Source: Aspergillus flavus (lineage: Eukaryota; Ascomycota; Eurotiomycetes; Eurotiales; Aspergillaceae). Taken from it: a stretch of 64,000 bases of DNA. The translations under genes were made by a program, and so were the position numbers. The number at the start of each line of letters is the position of its first letter. Positions within the stretch are counted from its first letter, which is position 1. This document shows, piece by piece, positions 1 to 12,201 of the stretch. Where the stretch lies: the NCBI RefSeq assembly GCF_009017415.1, contig NC_092407.1, forward strand, positions 2,418,001 through 2,482,000, read 5' to 3'. The notes beneath the pieces are model-generated. The model worked only from the letters and a program-made list of their open reading frames with translations, was not told where the DNA came from and made no database searches.

Positions 1-1470
1 TCTTCCACATGGTCGAAACCTAGGAATTTTGTTCCGGCCACACCAGATACGCGATCAGATCCACGAGTCTCCAGTGTCTATCGGCCTCAGACCTAATAAT
101 TACCCAAACTATCCATCACCTTCTTGTTTTTTTTGGGGGGGGGGCTTTCTTGTTCCTGGAAACTGATATCTATCCCCAATATTTAAACATTAAAGCTCAC
201 CTGCACGGGTCCTGTTCGAGTACCTTAATTTTCCTGCACGGTACTAGTAGTGCCATCTATCTACTTTTGGCTTCCCGTGTGAGTATCTTGTCTTCTTTGT
301 CTGTTGACTTCCAATTCCTCCTTCACTTGCGCTCCCGGTCCCCACAAAGGTACATATTGATGTTTATTGGCAAGGAGGGAGGTGAATGAAACAGATATAG
401 ATCTGTCAATTGAAACTATATCGGATCGGCAGAGGCTGATCATCGTTCTCTGTCGAAGGGGAACGAACACCCACTCAGCCACCCCTTAAGATAGGATATT
501 ATATATCATGATCCGGAAATTCGAAGTAGAGTCGTTCCCTTCTTGTCACGATTTGTCAAAGGATAAACCTTAACTGGGATATGCTGAAGATAGCTGATTG
601 CAGGACTCTCTGCAGGAAGCTGTATAAGGAGAGCACCCACCGTGCGAAATGACTCGTCGATTTATCTGCACCCATTGTGGGAAAGGTTTTGAAGAAGTGA
701 CCCATGTAGGCACAGCTGTACGAAGCACATACCCTTCCACGGGCCGCTGGGTGCTAAATGCTCATGGAGATAACGCGTCCCGTCCTCAGATCCTTGTCCG
801 CGTTCTGAATCGTGCACGATCTCAGAATCCCCTCATCGGTCGTGATACGTGTAATACAATATTAAGTAGTCTTCAGGGTAGTTGCAATGGTGGGCCTGGA
901 TCTCTCTGGTCTCCACGCCAAAGACCGAGGAACCCCGGTTGCTATTACATGCCTCCACGAAGATCGCTCGTTACAATCAAAGAGTTATTGATTTACGAGG
1001 CAAAGGCATCCACCACCTTACTTACAGCACAAACTGTCCCTGGGGCAAGTGACCAAAGAATAAAAACATTTATGACACAAGTACATCGTCTGAAAAGGAG
1101 CGCTATAAAACAAGACTTTAGACGCCTGTATTCAACAAAGCGTGTGGCCCGCACGTAATTACTGATAGCAAGCACACTGGCTTGCCTCGAGACAGGCACG
1201 ATTGAACGGCTTCCGACATATTAACCACCAATTGCAATTTCATACAAAGTAAGACAAAAAAAAAAAGTAGACCATCAGCTGGAATTCGGATTTCCGCGGA
1301 GAGCGACAAACCCAGACTGCGAATTTGCTCAAACAAGTTCAATTATAGTCATAAAAACAAAGCACAGGAATCAATATACCCTTTGCTTATTAAGCAACTC
1401 TACACGGCTGTAAGTGGAGTCCGATAAAAGAAATAACAAAGTGCACAACGGTTTGGTATCGAAACATCCT
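1..1470. other. Left-edge intergenic region
   Basis: No gene is firmly supported here. A T8-G10 homopolymer junction lies at about 127-144. The only notable reading frame is the weak zinc-finger-like ORF at 649-1158, listed separately. The right part is presumably the 3' flank of the minus-strand ecm33 gene. Confidence 0.4.
649..1158 (+). CDS. Doubtful hypothetical protein with a C2H2-like start
   Basis: This is a 169-codon open frame beginning with MTRRFICTHCGKGFEE, which resembles the first half of a C2H2 zinc finger (C-x2-C followed by G-K-x-F). The second half of the finger with paired histidines is not convincing, and the rest looks like no family I know. A possible donor (GTAGGC) directly after the ...EEVTH codons means the start could be a first exon of a longer gene, but I could not find matching downstream exons. 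It may equally be a relic of a finger gene or a chance ORF. I would not rely on it without transcript data. Confidence 0.2.
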   Translation: MTRRFICTHCGKGFEEVTHVGTAVRSTYPSTGRWVLNAHGDNASRPQILVRVLNRARSQNPLIGRDTCNTILSSLQGSCNGGPGSLWSPRQRPRNPGCYYMPPRRSLVTIKELLIYEAKASTTLLTAQTVPGASDQRIKTFMTQVHRLKRSAIKQDFRRLYSTKRVART

Positions 1471-2782
1471 TTACAGAGCATACTGGACCAGGGCACCGAA
1501 GACAGCGGCCAAGCCCATAGCAGGCATCGAGGAAACATCAAGAGCAGAAGCAGCGCCGGTAGAGGTGGCAGAAGCCTTGCCAGTGGAAGTGGTAGAGCCA
1601 GACTTGCCATCACGGGTCTCCGGGTTCGAGGTAGTCTTGCAGGTCTCCGTACCCTTGATGACCTCGCGGTTCTTTGCCATGTTGTCAAAGGTAGTGCAGC
1701 TGATGTTACCAGTGCTCTGCATGTTGAAGTCACCCCTAACCAACTTAAGAGAGTCAAGGTGGGCCCTAAGAGATATTGTTAGCACGAAATCTCAAATCTT
1801 TCATGTGATTGTCAGAGTCCAAACTTACTCGTTGAATTCACCGCTGAAATCAATAGCACCTGTGACGGTCTCCAGCTTGGGGAAGTCGATAACGTTAAGC
1901 TTGTCACTGCGGGCAATCTGGAAGCCACCGTTGACAGTCTTGAGCACAGGCATGCTGATGTTGCTGAGCTTGCTGTTATCGTTGAAGATCAAGTCGCTGG
2001 TCTCGGTAAGGTTGGGAGCGCTGAACGACTGGAACTTGTTACCCCAGAAGCCGAGCTGACCCTTGAGCTTCTCCAGAGAGGGAACGGAAACCGAGCTGAC
2101 GTTACGGAAGGTCATGTTCTGACCTGTGCCAAGGTTGGGGAATTCGATCTCAAGACCGTCCATGTTACCGGCAAAGTTGATGAGGGCAGTAGCGTTCTTC
2201 AGGTTGTTGACGTTGACGGTCTTCAAGTTGGTGTTCTCGGTAATATCGAAGCCACCCACGGTCTCAAGAGAGATACCGTTGAGGCTGCTCAAACCAGTGT
2301 TGGTAATGACAACACTACCAGCTTCCGTAACACCCTTGGTGAAATCCAGGCTCTGGAGCTGAGGCAGAGCAGTAAATTCGATAGAACCAACCTTGGTGAG
2401 CGCGGCGAAGCTGAGGGTAGTAAGAGTGGTAAGACCGGTCAGCTTGAAGGTGTCGCCGATGGAGTTCAACGAAGAAGCAGAGAGGCCGGTCATGTTGGAA
2501 GCACCATCGCAGCTCAGTCCACCGGAGATCTGCTTAACTCCATTGAGTTGGAGATCGCCAGAGTAGGTTCCGGAGATCTCAACATCACCCTTAAGGGTGC
2601 TGCAGCTGGAGTAGCCGTCGGCATCGCTCTGGTTCTCGATCTTGATGGTGTCACCCGAGCCGCACTCTATATCTATTGTTAGTCATTCGTTTCTTTCATC
2701 GCGCCACTCTTCACTCACTATCACTAGCAGCAAAGACGGCCTGAGCCGCGGCCAGGGCGGGAAGAGCGTATTTAATGAACAT
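1471..2782 (-). CDS. ecm33: GPI-anchored cell-wall organisation protein Ecm33
   Basis: Three exons (2719-2782, 1829-2666, 1471-1765) give 398 aa. The protein has an N-terminal signal peptide (MFIKYALPALAAAQAVFAAS), a central run of leucine-rich receptor-L-like repeats rich in N-x-S/T glycosylation sites, a Ser/Thr-rich region and a hydrophobic C-terminus ending VFGALVQYAL, as expected for GPI attachment. Ecm33 proteins act at the plasma membrane and cell wall and are needed for normal wall structure and hyphal morphogenesis. For intron 1, an acceptor at 2667 was preferred over one 6 nt upstream in the transcript because it leaves a normal distance from the CTAAC branch site; both keep frame. 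The length fits the fungal family. The 5' flank on the coding strand has a polypyrimidine tract at about 3160-3240. Confidence 0.93.
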
Positions 2783-5700
2783 TGTTATGTGATTTCTTCT
2801 AATGGAGATACTGTTAGCACGTTGGACATGATCAAGGTCTTTCTTCAAATGAGAGGCAACCAGGGCTTAATGGTGGGCGGAATGCCATATATTGGTGTAC
2901 ACAAGGGAACACATTCAATGAATGGATGATAGACGCCTTCACTTACCGATAATGTTGTGGACTACTTGGGTATGACGGGGCGATATTTAGCCCTTACCAG
3001 ATAACAGTAGCGCAAAGTCGCAAAGAGTTGAAAGAGGGGTGGGATCCAAAGATAAATAAACGAGTGGAAGAAAGATAGAGCTTCAACGAAAGAGAAGCGG
3101 TTTGATGATGGTTCCTTCAGCGAAAGGATGTGCACAGATTGGGTAGGCACGTTTTGACACAACAAGAAAAGAGAGGAAAGGAGAGGAAGAGAAGGAGAGA
3201 CTGGGATGGCGAAGAAAAGCGTCAGAAGAGGGAAGGAAGGATTGGCTTTCCAGGAGCGCAAGAAAGGAGTCGTGGCCCGAGGACGGTGGACCTGAGACCG
3301 GGGTGGTCCCTCCTTGCTACGACAAAAATAAATTACCTTACTAGTACGTGTATCACCACGGTAATCAATCGTTTTCATTTTTGATCCCTCTTATTTTTTC
3401 GCATTGGGAAAATATTATTACCGGGTGCAGGTGAAAGAAATCCTGTTTTTTTCTCTTCTGATCAGGAATGAGCCCGTTGTTCCTACTGAGTTTCCCCCCT
3501 TATCGTGTCGCACCTTTCCAATAAGCAAGGTCCAGTTCCAATCCTGATTCGCCCTCGGATTCTTCCTTCCCCATCGCCATTGACCATTCAGACCAAAACA
3601 TTGTCAGTGTGTCCCACTCCTCCGCTGTGTACCTGGATCCCGTCGGTACAATACTCCTGTAGCCGAAATGATAATAATCATACTCCGTAATAAAAACCAA
3701 GATAATACCATAAGAGTACCTACAGAGTAGTATATAATATCCTCCTTGCGGATCTATATATTGCATACAACATAGAATTTCTTACTATCTACCACCGCGT
3801 AGTTCTTCCATACACCATTCTGTACAAAACTATCATTGTTGATACATCGACGTTACCGACGGTATTATTGTATCGAGTATTGCGTATTCTGTACAACGGA
3901 GGATAAGACGTTAGTTGGTATGCACCAAGATACTGTCTCAAAACAGAGGGCAAGACCAGAAAGAAAAAATTTTTTTCTGACCTCATAGTGGAGTGACTCT
4001 ATCTAAACGAATATATACTAGGTAGCCGGGAGTAGGATTACAGATACAACTATCAAGATCATCACGATGATCATTTATAAACAATAATACAAATTTACAG
4101 CAACTCCGCCCAGTACCTACGAAGTACTATTTGTATTGGCGCTAGAAGGGGCCAGACTCCAACAAATTACATTACCTGGATATCATGGATTTGCATGCAT
4201 TTTTGTCGGGAGTATTACTACTACGTACAGTGCAGCATCTACCTAGGCAATAAATGTGATAAAGCCCGATCACCCCATTCCAAACCGAAACTATCTGCTA
4301 CGGCCGACCCTATTTACGCCATATTTAGGAGCAAATGTTGTTCCTTCCATTCTCAGAGGGTCCCTTGAATGCTATGAACGTTAGACAAATTCATTAATAG
4401 AAGACAAATAAAGCCTACCGTGGCCGATCTGAATTTGCTGGAATCTAGTGGGACCCGCTCCCTCTCCCATTTCTGGTTTGTGAGCCATTGCGAACAGACA
4501 ATCGGAATGGAGAGTCGCCTGCCCAAGTGGTTGGCGATCAACTCTGGCTTCATGCTGACATGCGCGTTCATTAGGTGGCTGTCAGAATCTTCATTCTTGT
4601 CATGTCAAGTTAGTCCATTGCAGTTGATTACATTCTTCTGGTCCTGAACGCATTTTGTTCTCATAGGTAACTAACTCATTGTTTTTTACTTTTGTGTTGA
4701 TGATACTCGATCTACTCCGTAAAACTCAATGTGACCATTTCCATGGTTCGATTTTTCTATTTGTTTTCTTGGCACCTTTGTTTTTCTGAACCGAGCTGAT
4801 CAGGTACCATGGGTAAAGTGGGTAATTATAGGTAAGCAGTTACCAATGGACGATAATAATAGGTGAGTCTAGTGGCGAAACCACGGCTGGAACGTCCAAT
4901 GGACAACCATCATCACGTGTCGAAGAATACAACTACGGCTGTAATTCCCATACCTCAGCTCTGGCCCACTTGGTCTGATGCTAATGAAGCTAGCTGGACC
5001 CATACTAAGCTCCTGTAATTGCGATCTTACAGCACAACGGGGCAACCCGGCTCAGTTAATCTGCACAAATACATGAAGACGTCTAGACTTTTGTGCTTGA
5101 TGCTGACTATACATACGGAGTAAGTACTGCTGTGGCAAATTCTCAGCTCAAGATTACTAGACTTCGAAAATTAAAAGAATAAAAGTAAGACCTACAAATC
5201 TTTTGAATATGGATGTAAACAAAACAGCCTCGATACGGAACCCGGTAATTCTCTAGGTAAAAAGCCATTTTGAGGAATGTTCCAGTTGTGTACAAGAATT
5301 GAGAGACCCAACGGCTGTAGCTTGGCAGATCGATCCTTTTCCGCCCTTCATCAACCAGCCTTTGTTGGAAAGAATAGAAGCTGATTGTTTTGTGAAGTGT
5401 TTACCAGTACATTCCAAACTGTGGCGTTTCCGCTAGCTCTTTACCTTGACCATACGGCGTACAAACTCATTACAATCCCATATCCTTGGCATGTTACACC
5501 TAGATATACAAGCCTGATGCACTCTACTGCCCTTAAACCCATTGAACTAGTCCACGTAGTGCTTGCAAATCCTAGGTCGATCGTCGTACAGTACATATTC
5601 GGAAAGCAGAGAAAGCACTGAAGCATATTAGACACAAGTCGTGTACCGAAAGCATATCAAGGGTACGTATGCTTCAGCAGACTTAGAACGGCGACGACTA

Positions 5701-8700
5701 AAGGGTGTCTTGTGTAAGTGCTAGAGTGAATCCATAGTTATCCATATCTCATAGTATCAGCTTTCACAACTCAACTGTCTACCCCGTCCTCACTTCTGGT
5801 CGTCACAATTACCTAGCTCGGTCAAAGTTTGCTTCTAACTTGGACAACCCCTTAACCACAACAGCCGATCAGCTTTCCCGTTATCTCTAAAGGAGACATG
5901 TCTTAGTTTTCAGGTAGGTCTTCTACTGCATAGAGGTCAAACATATGGAAGGCTTCGATCTACATGCCAGCGTCAACCTCGTGCCTCGAGACGCGCTTCT
6001 TAGGATGGCCAAGACTAAAGACGCCGCATGGTAGGCCAATAGAAGTGTCCGTATATCAGATGTAGTCACAATTGCAGTTTGAGTAATGATCGTTTTTTCT
6101 CATCTCAATATCTGCCTACACTTCCGTCTTATCCGTTCAGGGGACTGCTCGCCGATCCGTCACTAGGAATTGTTTCAAAGCGGTTTCTATGTTTCACATA
6201 TCTCTTACAGAGCATTAACCATGGCGTGGTAACGGATTGAAGTCCATTATATATTGAGTATCAAGAGCATGGGTCGAATGACCTTCCCGCATCTTTCTTT
6301 ACTTCCCACGACGATTTGACATGCTATCTTGTGCCCTTCTAGAGCCACGTATAGTCCATCTAAGAGCTCGCTAGCCTTCTCACAATCATAGCAGAGCCAA
6401 CCCTACATCGAGTAACACCAGGCCGGCAATTTACATGATTTATCCTCTGAGTTTGACGGTGGGTATAGAAATGACTGTATTCCGTAAGGACTTCAGGTCG
6501 TTATGGAATGAGGACCAATTTTAGTGACAATATAGAAACTTTAAAGAAAGGGATTAAATAACACTCATTGATATTCCACAACTCTCTTCTGTATCTGATG
6601 AAATCCAACAGCATATTCGATGAGCGCGCAGCTCTTCAAATGCCGGCCTTGGTGTCATAGGAATGCATATTTTCCAAACTCTCCCATAGACTATTGACCA
6701 CACATAGTCTCGTTGAAACACCCTGATAGCCATATCCCCGTCTACCCCTCTCGTTCATGCAGACTATGGAGTATGGATCCAAAGAAGGCTCCGGGAGGGT
6801 ATGTACCATGGATGGGGCAAATGGTGAGTGGGTGTTTAGGGTTATACCACCTCTAGTATATCAATGTCTCCGAGAATTACCTCACTATGAAGTACGTATA
6901 AGGCACTCAGTCGACTTGAAATAGGTCATTGTGGTTGCAGGAACACAAAGCAGTGTTTAGCAATACGATTATTGCATGCACTTATTCATTCATTAATCAA
7001 TCGATTGGCTAAGCATTCACTCGGCTCAAGTGAAGCCAGGCTTAATCCGAAATGCAGTGCATATAATACCCCTTGTCACACTATGTAATACACCAATACC
7101 TAAGACAAATCTTACCTGTACCTTAGGTACCCGCCACCACGTTCTTCGAGGCGCCACTGGACGGGTGGCTAAACACTACCTAACGCCCCAGTGCCCCGAG
7201 GACGTTACTCCGTATGACTGCTCTCAATGAATGAAACAACTGCGCACCGGAAATAGCAAAAGTGGCTGAAGATGAATGGACGATCATCATATTCTTATAC
7301 ATCATAGAATTACATATGAGAAGAACAGAGAAACGCGGTTACCCCGATTATTACAGAACGTCGTGCAACTCGAATAGGGGGGAGGTCATTAGACAACATC
7401 GGTGCTACCTTGACAACCAGGAATATGCAGCAGCGGCTTTAGGTTTCGCTCCAACATTCACAATGTCGGAAACCCTGTCTGTCAGCTTGGCACCATTTAA
7501 CTTAAGCTTTTTGAACAACTCATACGTTATCCATATCGTCATGTTAGTCGTTACCGATTTCTATTGGTTATTGCCGCGTTCGAGAAAGGTGGCTGGTATT
7601 GCTAGATAGGGCAAAATACAAAGTCCGAGCAGGACAACTCAAGCGCATGCAAAAGCTCTGCATACGGTGTATATTGGTTCTATGCGTTTCTAATATTAGA
7701 CGGTAATTGAGTGCAATGTCCGGCCAAGTCCATTTCCCTCGGCCAAGAGCCGATTTGTCGGCCATTGTTATGGACTTAAATGATTCAGAGCACCTGTCTT
7801 CCCTGGTACCATATTTCCTAGTGGCAGCCGTATTGATAGGTATCTTGGATGCCTACCCACTACCGAGTAATTCAATATATAACGGACAGCAATATTACAC
7901 TAGGGCTGCTGATGTGGATAATCAAGTTTATCGACGGCTTCGGTTCGCTTGAACATTAATTAACGTCGAGATGACGCAAGCACATTCTTCTGTGTGACTT
8001 TTTTCTTGGATGTGTGCGTGGACTAGATTTCCGTATGCAGCGATTCTATTTGAATTTTGTTTTATTGGAAAGAATAGGACCAAAAAAAAACCAATATCAC
8101 TTATAGTCGGTGTTGGAGTCTCTCGAAATGATATGTCTCTCTTCCGTACTCCGTACTATCTTCTATATATATAACTGAACCACTGCAAGGGCAAAGGCAA
8201 GGAACAATAATGACATGATGCTCAATAACACCAATTGGACTTTCTGCAGTGAGACTTGAGCATGGACATTCAACACTTTGATAGTTCTAGATAATCCTCG
8301 CTGTTCGACTTGAATGGCTCATACTTCATCAACCGAAATATACCATTAAAAAATATATCTTCAAACTAGAAATATCAAATCACCATAGAAAATAGACTAG
8401 AGATACATATAAACATATATTAATGTTGTCATTAAGAACGACTATTGGAGATAATATCCTAATACTATTTACACTCTAACTTGCCAAGCTGCAGTGAGAC
8501 TTTCGATTGTTATGCACCTAAATAACTGTAGCATATGAATACTTAGGGAGACACAATGGTTGGGATCCACCTTAGAAAATAAACAACATCCATCCCAATA
8601 TTGTTTCACTGCCTTCCAAGTAAATCCGTTCCTTAATACCTATGGAATACATCAAATAAACACATAATATCAAAGCCCTCGAAGACTACGACATCTGTCG

Positions 8701-8875
8701 GAAATACGAGCCCCGTGATTGATGACATATCCCGAGCTCTCATTGTGACATCCACTAACCACAGCTCCAACACAAGCTTTCCAAAAGACTACTGAGTTTA
8801 TTTACATCCAAGAGATAGAACCTCAATATCATTTCTGAACCGGAAAGTATATATACAGCTATACAGAAATATACA
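2783..8875. other. About 6 kb with no supported gene
   Basis: After the ecm33 promoter (CT-rich on the minus strand at about 3160-3240) I find no ORF with recognisable domains or plausible exon chains. The longest frame, 7262-7609 (+), shows no family resemblance. Base composition is moderately AT-rich with several runs of stop codons in all frames. Five exact copies of TACTCCGTA or its reverse complement lie at 3681, 4713, 5114, 7206 and 8147. No terminal inverted repeats or transposase remnants were recognised. It could hold regulatory DNA, a non-coding RNA or a decayed element. Confidence 0.5.
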
Positions 8876-10147
8876 ATGGCCCTCCGACGCTCCGCACGCT
8901 TAAATGCCGTGACGAACAGCGTACAGCCAACTATCCAAGCAAAGAAGACCAACAGAGCTCAGCAAACCAGCGGCGTTACCAAAGCACGAAAGACCCCCGC
9001 AAAAGGAAAGAAAACTGTGGGCTTGACTCTAGAACGGACTCTCGAGAATCCAACCCCCAGCAAAACGGCAATAGCTGACACGGCCAAACAAGAAAAGACC
9101 AATAACATTTTCGATCCTTTACCTACTGATCGTAGTATTAGCAGGCTACGCTCCACACCCCCTCCTCTTGACCGTCCTGTTGAACCTCATAGAACAAATG
9201 CGACCCTTCTAACACCTCACGGTTCTTCTCTGGTTGCCTACCCGCCCGGTACTGAGAATGCCTCGCCTAGCAAAACCGGCCGACCACGTCCAACAGCCAC
9301 GACCGGTACGCTTCTCGAGAAAGCTGTCGCGCATCTAATCGCCACTGACTCTCGCTTGGAGCCGGTTATAAAGCAACACCCGTGTCCGCTCTTTTCGCCA
9401 GAGGGTTTGGCAGAGGAAGTCGATCCTTTCCGAAGTCTAGTGGTTAGCATCATCGGGCAGCAGGTATCAGGCGCTGCGGCGAAGTCAATCAAAAATAAGT
9501 TCGTGGCATTGTTCAACAGCGGGGATAGCGGAGATAATGCACCAGAGGCGAGTCGTTTCCCGAAGCCCGAAGAGATAATCAAGTGTGATATCGCAACATT
9601 GCGGACAGCCGGCCTCTCTCAGCGGAAAGCCGAATATATCCAAGGGCTATCGCAGAAATTCGCAAGTGGTGAATTGAGTGCCCGAATGCTGTTGAATGCG
9701 AGCGATGAAGAGCTTCTCGAGAAGCTGACGGCTGTTCGGGGCTTGGGCAAGTGGTCGGTTGAGATGTTTGCTTGCTTTGCGTTGAAGCGCATCGACGTCT
9801 TCTCGACCGGTGATCTGGGTGTGCAGTAAGTCATTACACGTTATGTTTTTGGGGGGGTGGCTGGGCAGTCTATAAATGGTGACTAACTACGGAGTAGAAG
9901 AGGATGCGCAGCTTTCATGGGGAAAGATGTGAGCAAATTAAAGGCAAAGGGGGGCGGTAAGTTTAAATACATGGCAGAGAAAGATATGTTAGAGCTGGCT
10001 GCGAAATTCGCTCCGTATAGGTATGTAATGTGAGCCCTGAAAAGCGAAACGCATGGAACGCAGTTCTCACATGGCCCCGATAGAAGTTTATTTATGTGGT
10101 ACATGTGGAGGGTAGAGGACGTGGACATCGCGGTCTTGACTACTTAG
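8876..10147 (+). CDS. mag1: DNA-3-methyladenine glycosylase (HhH-GPD, Mag1/AlkA type)
   Basis: Three exons (8876-9825, 9898-10020, 10084-10147) give 378 aa. The enzyme starts base-excision repair by removing alkylated purines such as 3-methyladenine. The first ~120 residues are basic and low-complexity (likely nuclear targeting). The catalytic core carries the helix-hairpin-helix V-R-G-L-G-K-W-S-V-E-M and then STGDLGVQ, whose Asp (about residue 313) is the expected catalytic aspartate, split from its following R-G by intron 1. The small exons 2 and 3 encode the conserved ending A-P-Y-R-S-L-F-M-W-Y-M-W-R, which supports the splice sites. The intron 1 acceptor overlaps a TACGGAGTA element (9888-9896). 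The start is the first ATG after in-frame stops. Confidence 0.93.
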
Positions 10148-10638
10148 AGGAGAGTAAAATCTTGGCTTGTAGTATACGATATCGTTGGTATATATTGAGC
10201 GGCCTGGTAGTGTGTACCACGGATTTGAAAATCGCAGGTATCCTGCTAAACGGAGTGTTTTCCCAGATTTCAGTTGGTATGAGACAAAACCTTCATCAGA
10301 AGAGTAGTTGGTCGTACTCGTCAACTCAAATGCTTATCAGATTAGACCTGGCTTATGCATCCATGGCCTCAGATACTACGACTGCCCAACCACAGACATT
10401 ACCGACCGAATGGCCAACTGGAAGGATTCAATCAACAAATGGCGACAAATGAATTTGTACAGTATCAGTACACATGATCGAACGACGTATCAAAACCAAT
10501 TAAATTCAGCCAGTGCTCATCGCAACTAAGCGCTGCAACCGAACCGAAACATAAGCCTGTCTTCATCTATATCCCGCTTTTCTATCACCATGGCGCGGTT
10601 TTGAATCTTCCTAATCAGCAGAACTGAGCACAAGCTAT
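10148..10638. other. Convergent intergenic region mag1/qcr7
   Basis: This is the 3' flank of both mag1 (+) and qcr7 (-). Short ORFs here have no recognisable domains. Nothing else was seen. Confidence 0.5.
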
Positions 10639-11447
10639 TTACCGGCGTTTGACAACGAGGGAGTCGAGATCCGCGCGCTCCTTCTGCTCCTTCTCGATCT
10701 CGCGGATGATGGGGCTCAGGTATTCGACATCCTAGCAATAGCAATCAGCGATTTGTTGCTTCAATGCCCTATAGAAAGTCTCGGATTCCTTTGTTATGCG
10801 GTCCGAGGTGGCATATATATGATGTAGGTCGGTTGACAAATCCGCTTCACGGGATTGGTCGAGAGGGTTTGCGGAGAATGGGAGGGCGAATTGCTAAGTA
10901 AGAGGCTTGGAATTTAACTCACATCTGCAGGCTTGGTCTGCTCATTAGCGGGAAGGAGGGTGTGGGAAACGGAGCACTGTTTGACGTATTGCATTAGGTC
11001 GCTGGTTTGTAAGATATCGTATTTAGTAAAGACAAACCTGGAAAGCCCTGCGGATACGGAAGACACGGTCATAAGCCTCCTTAGGGGGAAGGCGCTTGAT
11101 GGCAGTCTGGACAACCTCGCTCTCCTCGGGGATCAGGTCATCAGCCCTGTTTTTATTAGCTAACTGTGTCTGATGGCGAGCTATGAAATTTGTTCCCTGG
11201 ACAAGCGTAGACCGAGATAGAACGGAGAGACTATAGCAAATATTGAGGCAATCAATTGATAGCCATCGCTTCGACCTATCGATATTTCCCGGCGCTTGTT
11301 TTGGGATATTGAGAGGGTAGGGGAGGCCTACTTCAAACCGAGTCTTCTGTAGCCGGCGGCGTCGGTGTACCAATTGGCAATGGGCATCATCCAGCGCTTG
11401 AGCCAAGGGCGCTTGACGATGTAGCTGGAGAGAGAAGGAGCGGACAT
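10639..11447 (-). CDS. qcr7: Ubiquinol-cytochrome c reductase subunit 7 (complex III)
   Basis: Four exons (11332-11447, 11038-11146, 10923-10976, 10639-10731) give 123 aa, the usual size of the ~14 kDa Qcr7 subunit of the mitochondrial bc1 complex, which faces the matrix. The N-terminus MSAPSLSSYIVKRPWLKRW is followed by the family hallmark of residues around Y-R-R-L-G-L-K-A-D-D-L-I-P-E-E, then R-L-P-P-K-E-A-Y-D-R-V-F-R-I-R-R-A, and an acidic/basic C-terminus (Y-L-S-P-I-I-R-E-I-E-K-E). Each junction restores a conserved residue in frame. It is divergent from the mitochondrial carrier gene at 12202, so the two may share a promoter. Confidence 0.93.
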
Positions 11448-12201
11448 GGTGAATAGTCCCGAATGGATGTAGACTGGGGTCAATTGAGGTGGTGCGGAGA
11501 GGAGGCGGTCGTGAGATATCAGACAAGCTGAACGAGAGTTGGCCCGACGTTGGAGATTGTGCAAAACGGAGGTTCGGCGGGTGACTTTCCCAAAAACATC
11601 CGATCTTTCATGCCTGAGGCATTAGACCCAGCCTTGACGCTTCCGATTATTTCCACACGTGACTAACTCTCGGCTTGCCTCAGACTGCATAGCGCTTGGG
11701 ACCGGGGTGAACTTAATAGTACTCCACCTGACCGACAGAGGCCGTTCCTTCGATTCACCTCACTCACCATTCTCCGTACTGCTCCGTCCTCGCCGCGGTT
11801 CCGAAAATCTCGATTGACTTATTTCCCCCTCGAGGCTTGTGACACTACCGATCATCCCTGATCTCTGATAACTGGTTATGGGGTTCATCAACCGTTAAAT
11901 TCATTTTCTGGTCCTGTAGGGGAGCTGAGTAGCTTCAAAGACCCCACCTGTCTGTGCTTCGGATAGGGCACGCTCAATCATAAGGTGGATTTCTCAGCAT
12001 CGAGTCATTTCACAAGACCCCCTCAATTCATTGGACCAGGCACTGTCGTTACAACGCTCGCTGCAAAAGACGGAAAACGTTCACACTCCGCAGGACAAAC
12101 AACCATTCTGGGTTCCGGAGCGAGCACCGCTATGCTCGGGTCCGGGAACCCTCGTGACAATTAAGACGGATAGATAGACTGCTTGGGCGCTGGCTAGAAG
12201 G
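11448..12201. promoter_or_regulatory. Divergent promoter qcr7 / mitochondrial carrier
   Basis: A 754-bp region separates two nuclear genes for mitochondrial proteins transcribed in opposite directions. An inverted CCAAT box (ATTGG) lies at 12030-12034, about 170 bp upstream of the carrier start. CCAAT-binding complex control of respiratory genes is established in fungi; its use here is inference. Confidence 0.4.
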
